Source of the DNA: Nemopilema nomurai
Taxonomy: Eukaryota; Cnidaria; Scyphozoa; Rhizostomeae; Rhizostomatidae
Assembly: GCA_003864495.1 (NCBI GenBank)
Contig: ML133427.1
Location: 1,383,247-1,447,246, forward strand
DNA length: 64,000 nucleotides
Reading direction: 5' to 3'
A program made the position numbers and the translations under genes. Positions 62,301 to 64,000 of the stretch are shown here, piece after piece. The notes beneath the pieces were generated by a model that worked only from the letters and a program-made list of their open reading frames with translations, was not told the origin of the DNA and did not search any database. Position 1 is the stretch's first letter. Each line of letters begins with the position of its first letter.

Positions 62301-64000
62301 GTTAGCTTCCAAGTCATCTGGCTGTGTTTAGAACGATATTTTCAAAGTTTCAATCTCAGGCCATTTTCATCCAAAATTGACAGGTCCGGACCTATCAAAA
62401 AAGTCAAAAAATGTCCAAAAAATCGAAAATTTATTTTTACTTCAAATCATGTTAAATCATCATTTTACAATGCTAGATGACCTTCCTGAAGAGTTCACGT
62501 TCATATTTCAAAAGTTACACGTCAGATCACTGCCAAAAACGTTATCAGTCTAGAACGGTAAAAATGTCGAAAAAACATGAAAAACAAAAATTTTTTACAC
62601 AAAACCACTCAAAACACTTGCCTAAACATGCATTGTTAGCTTCCAAGTCATCTGGCTGTGTTTAGAACGATATTTTCAAAGTTTCAATCTCAGGCCATTT
62701 TCATCCAAAATTGACAGGTCCGGACCTATCAAAAAAGTCAAAAAATGTCCAAAAAATCGAAAATTTATTTTTACTTCAAATCATGTTAAATCATCATTTT
62801 ACAATGCTAGATGACCTTCCTGAAGAGTTCACGTTCATATTTCAAAAGTTACACGTCAGATCACTGCCAAAAACGTTATCAGTCTAGAACGGTAAAAATG
62901 TCGAAAAAACATGAAAAACCAAAAATATTTTTACACAAAACCACTCAAAACACTTGCCTAAACATGCATTGTTAGCTTCCAAGTCATCTGGCTGTGTTTA
63001 GAACGATATTTTCAAAGTTTCAATCTCAGGCCATTTTCATCCAAAATTGACAGGTCCGGACCTATCAAAAAAGTCAAAAAATGTCCAAAAAATCGAAAAT
63101 TTATTTTTACTTCAAATCATGTTAAATCATCATTTTACAATGCTAGATGACCTTCCTGAAGAGTTCACGTTCATATTTCAAAAGTTACACGTCAGATCAC
63201 TGCCAAAAACGTTATCAGTCTAGAACGGTAAAAATGTCGAAAAAACATGAAAAAACATGAAAAATTTTTTACACAAAACCACTCAAAACACTTGCCTAAA
63301 CATGCATTGTTAGCTTCCAAGTCATCTGGCTGTGTTTAGAACGATATTTTCAAAGTTTCAATCTCAGGCCATTTTCATCCAAAATTGACAGGTCCGGACC
63401 TATCAAAAAAGTCAAAAAATGTCCAAAAAATCGAAAATTTATTTTTACTTCAAATCATGTTAAATCATCATTTTACAATGCTAGATGACCTTCCTGAAGA
63501 GTTCACGTTCATATTTCAAAAGTTACACGTCAGATCACTGCCAAAAACGTTATCAGTCTAGAACGGTAAAAATGTCGAAAAAACATGAAAAAATCAAAAA
63601 TATTTTTACACAAAACCACTCAAAACACTTGCCTAAACATGCATTGTTAGCTTCCAAGTCATCTGGCTGTGTTTAGAACGATATTTTCAAAGTTTCAATC
63701 TCAGGCCATTTTCATCCAAAATTGACAGGTCCGGACCTATCAAAAAAGTCAAAAAATGTCCAAAAAATCGAAAATTTATTTTTACTTCAAATCATGTTAA
63801 ATCATCATTTTACAATGCTAGATGACCTTCCTGAAGAGTTCACGTTCATATTTCAAAAGTTACACGTCAGATCACTGCCAAAAACGTTATCAGTCTAGAA
63901 CGGTAAAAATCGAAAAAACATGAAAAATTTCCAAAAATATTTTTACACAAAACCACTCAAAACACTTGCCTAAACATGCATTGTTAGCTTCCAAGTCATC

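Larger units (their letters stand above)
44690..64000 (+). repeat. Tandem satellite array, about 338-bp units, about 56 copies
   Basis: From about 44690 to the window edge the DNA is one head-to-tail repeat. Using AATGCTAGATGACC as anchor, successive units start at 44725, 45063, 45400, 45739, 46068, 46408, 46746, 47084, 47413, 47751 and so on. Spacing is 329-340 bp; the differences come mainly from a variable A/T-rich linker after AACGGTAAAAATGTCG. The core is strongly conserved, including TTCAAATCATGTTAAATCAT, GTTACACGTCAGATCACTGC, ACTTGCCTAAACATGCATTG, GCTGTGTTTAGAACGATATT and TTGACAGGTCCGGACCTATC. Each unit contains an open frame of up to about 75-95 codons that recurs only because the DNA repeats; I do not call these genes. 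The right end is not reached. Possible roles (centromeric or heterochromatic) are inference. Confidence 0.98.

Noticed and set aside
48315..63676. Many similar open frames of 60-95 codons with recurring peptides such as NHHFTMLDDLPEEFTFIF
   Set aside because: They recur because the satellite repeats. They drift in and out of frame with linker length, have no independent start context and are broken in many units.
44690..64000. CRISPR-like array
   Set aside because: Units of 338 bp with no unique spacers, in an animal genome context; this is ordinary satellite organisation.

Overview
This is AT-rich nuclear DNA from a multicellular animal. The genes have several short exons with GT..AG introns, and the proteins are animal-like: COX10, MRPL27, TSR3, SPSB3, a Ras-type GTPase and MRPS24. 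The non-vertebrate protein character, gene density and repeat mix suggest a non-bilaterian such as a cnidarian. That is inference; no sequence fixes the species. There is no bacterial-style operon, CRISPR array or rRNA gene.

Layout. 1-4.5 kb: COX10 (haem O synthase) on the plus strand, with unsettled N-terminal exons, a tRNA-derived SINE upstream and a 335-bp DNA transposon in an intron. 6.6-9.9 kb: a minus-strand gene for a Ser/Thr-rich single-pass membrane protein. 10.5-11 kb: a LINE 3' end. 13.0-17.0 kb: four-exon MRPL27 (minus), with a decayed coding remnant in its last intron and a second SINE copy upstream. 18.6-23.6 kb: seven-exon TSR3 (minus) with a very acidic C-terminal exon. 25.1-25.4 and 33.5-33.8 kb: two inverted copies of a dispersed repeat. 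28.7-32.0 kb: three-exon SPSB3 (minus). 37.0-37.7 kb: an intronless Ras-like GTPase (plus) with substituted catalytic positions. 37.9-41.5 kb: a speculative small three-exon gene (plus). 42.0-43.2 kb: two-exon MRPS24 (minus). 43.6-43.8 kb: a second LINE tail.

From about 44.69 kb to the window end (19.3 kb, running off the edge) the DNA is one tandem satellite of about 338 bp per unit, roughly 56 units. Read closely, each unit is an old dimer of two diverged halves of about 169 bp. Each half carries a cluster of A-tracts phased at about 10 bp and a hexamer palindrome (TCTAGA or TCCGGA) at the matching position. Three places hold an extra half unit, as expected from unequal exchange between halves. 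This satellite is the most notable structure in the window.

Three of the genes (COX10, MRPL27, MRPS24) serve mitochondrial respiration or translation, and TSR3 modifies cytosolic 18S rRNA. Nothing shows that they are co-regulated. Exon joins were worked out by hand from splice sites, reading phase and family resemblance, with no alignment software.
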